The notes below the pieces were generated by a model. That model was given only the letters and a program-made list of their open reading frames with translations, was not told where the DNA came from and searched no databases. From CAYWTX01 sp964461295 (GTDB lineage: Bacteria > Planctomycetota > Phycisphaerae > SM23-33), in assembly GCA_964461295.1 (NCBI GenBank), contig CAYWTX010000315.1, forward strand, positions 1 through 5,384: a stretch of 5,384 bases of DNA, in the 5' to 3' direction. Position numbers and translations under genes: made by a program. Below, one piece after another: positions 5,124 through 5,384 of the stretch; position 1 is the first letter of the stretch, and every line of letters starts with the position of its first letter.

Positions 5124-5384
5124 GTGGCTTTCAGGAAATTTGCCATGGGTACGGCCGTGTTCATGGGCGAGGGCTCTTGCGGAATCCTGGAGGCCCAGGC
5201 GGCGCTTCTGGGCGGGTCCAACGCCCTGCTGGTCACCGACAAGGGGCTTGTGAAGGCCGGCGTGGTCGCCCGGGTGCTCTCAGGCATCGCCCCCGGCAAA
5301 CTGAAGGTTGTCGTGTTCGACGAAGTGACGCCCGATCCGTCCGTCAAGACGGTGGATGAGGGCGGCGCCATCGCCCGGCAGAAG
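5124..5384 (+). CDS. Iron-containing alcohol dehydrogenase, N-terminal part (runs off window)
   Basis: The first 87 codons, with no stop before the window ends, read MAFRKFAMGTAVFMGEGSCG, then LLGGSNALLVTDKGLVKAGVV and VVVFDEVTPDPSVKTVDEGG. The order is that of group III iron-dependent alcohol dehydrogenases: a Gly-rich start (F-x-G-E-G-S), the ALLVTDKGL strand of the Rossmann-like nucleotide-binding half, then FDEVTPDPS. The metal-binding His and Asp residues would lie beyond the window. These enzymes interconvert an alcohol and an aldehyde with NAD(P)H. The gene lies 53 bp after the acylating aldehyde dehydrogenase with its own ribosome binding site and no visible terminator between, so co-transcription is likely. 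Together they could link an alcohol, its aldehyde and the acyl-CoA, like a split AdhE, or feed a semialdehyde to the first enzyme. Substrate unknown. Confidence 0.85.
   Translation, partial: MAFRKFAMGTAVFMGEGSCGILEAQAALLGGSNALLVTDKGLVKAGVVARVLSGIAPGKLKVVVFDEVTPDPSVKTVDEGGAIARQK

Overview
The window is high-GC bacterial DNA, but nothing in it fixes the lineage. The transposase types (integrase-core proteins with a D-D-E catalytic domain), an integrase of the kind that travels with IS91-like elements, and an MmsA-type dehydrogenase next to an iron alcohol dehydrogenase occur together in Planctomycetes-like bacteria, Myxococcota and former Deltaproteobacteria. I cannot choose among them.

Layout. 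Positions 1-128 are the 5' end of a group II intron read on the minus strand and cut by the window edge. Positions 131-289 hold a MITE-like unit: near-perfect 16-bp inverted repeats around a strong hairpin. Positions 329-690 are a frameshifted minimal nucleotidyltransferase (MNT, antitoxin-like) gene. Positions 788-982 are an internally deleted group II intron on the minus strand, inserted in the Shine-Dalgarno sequence of a tyrosine recombinase gene, of which only the N-terminal part remains (995-1213). From 1214 to about 3340 lies a graveyard of mobile-element pieces. It holds two copies, about 70% identical, of the 5' end of one insertion sequence (near 1660 and 3337, both minus strand), a truncated integrase-core transposase joined in frame to a foreign membrane-like tail (1917-2852), and the C-terminal scrap of a probable winged-helix protein (3031-3132). 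Positions 3430-3573 are a second copy of the intron 5' end, about 95% identical to the first over 149 bp, again ending exactly at a Shine-Dalgarno sequence.

The only intact gene is 3586-5070, a CoA-acylating aldehyde dehydrogenase of the methylmalonate-semialdehyde dehydrogenase (MmsA/IolA) family. An iron-containing alcohol dehydrogenase gene follows 53 bp later and runs off the right edge. Together they look like a catabolic operon that interconverts alcohol, aldehyde and acyl-CoA.

The most interesting observation is the intron family. Two copies sit antisense to two unrelated genes, each broken precisely at the AGGAG of the ribosome binding site. This suggests that the intron recognises the complement of the Shine-Dalgarno motif as its target. 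Conserved hairpins, including a GNRA tetraloop kept through paired changes, support the minus strand as the RNA strand. I see no CRISPR array, tRNA, rRNA or convincing promoter.
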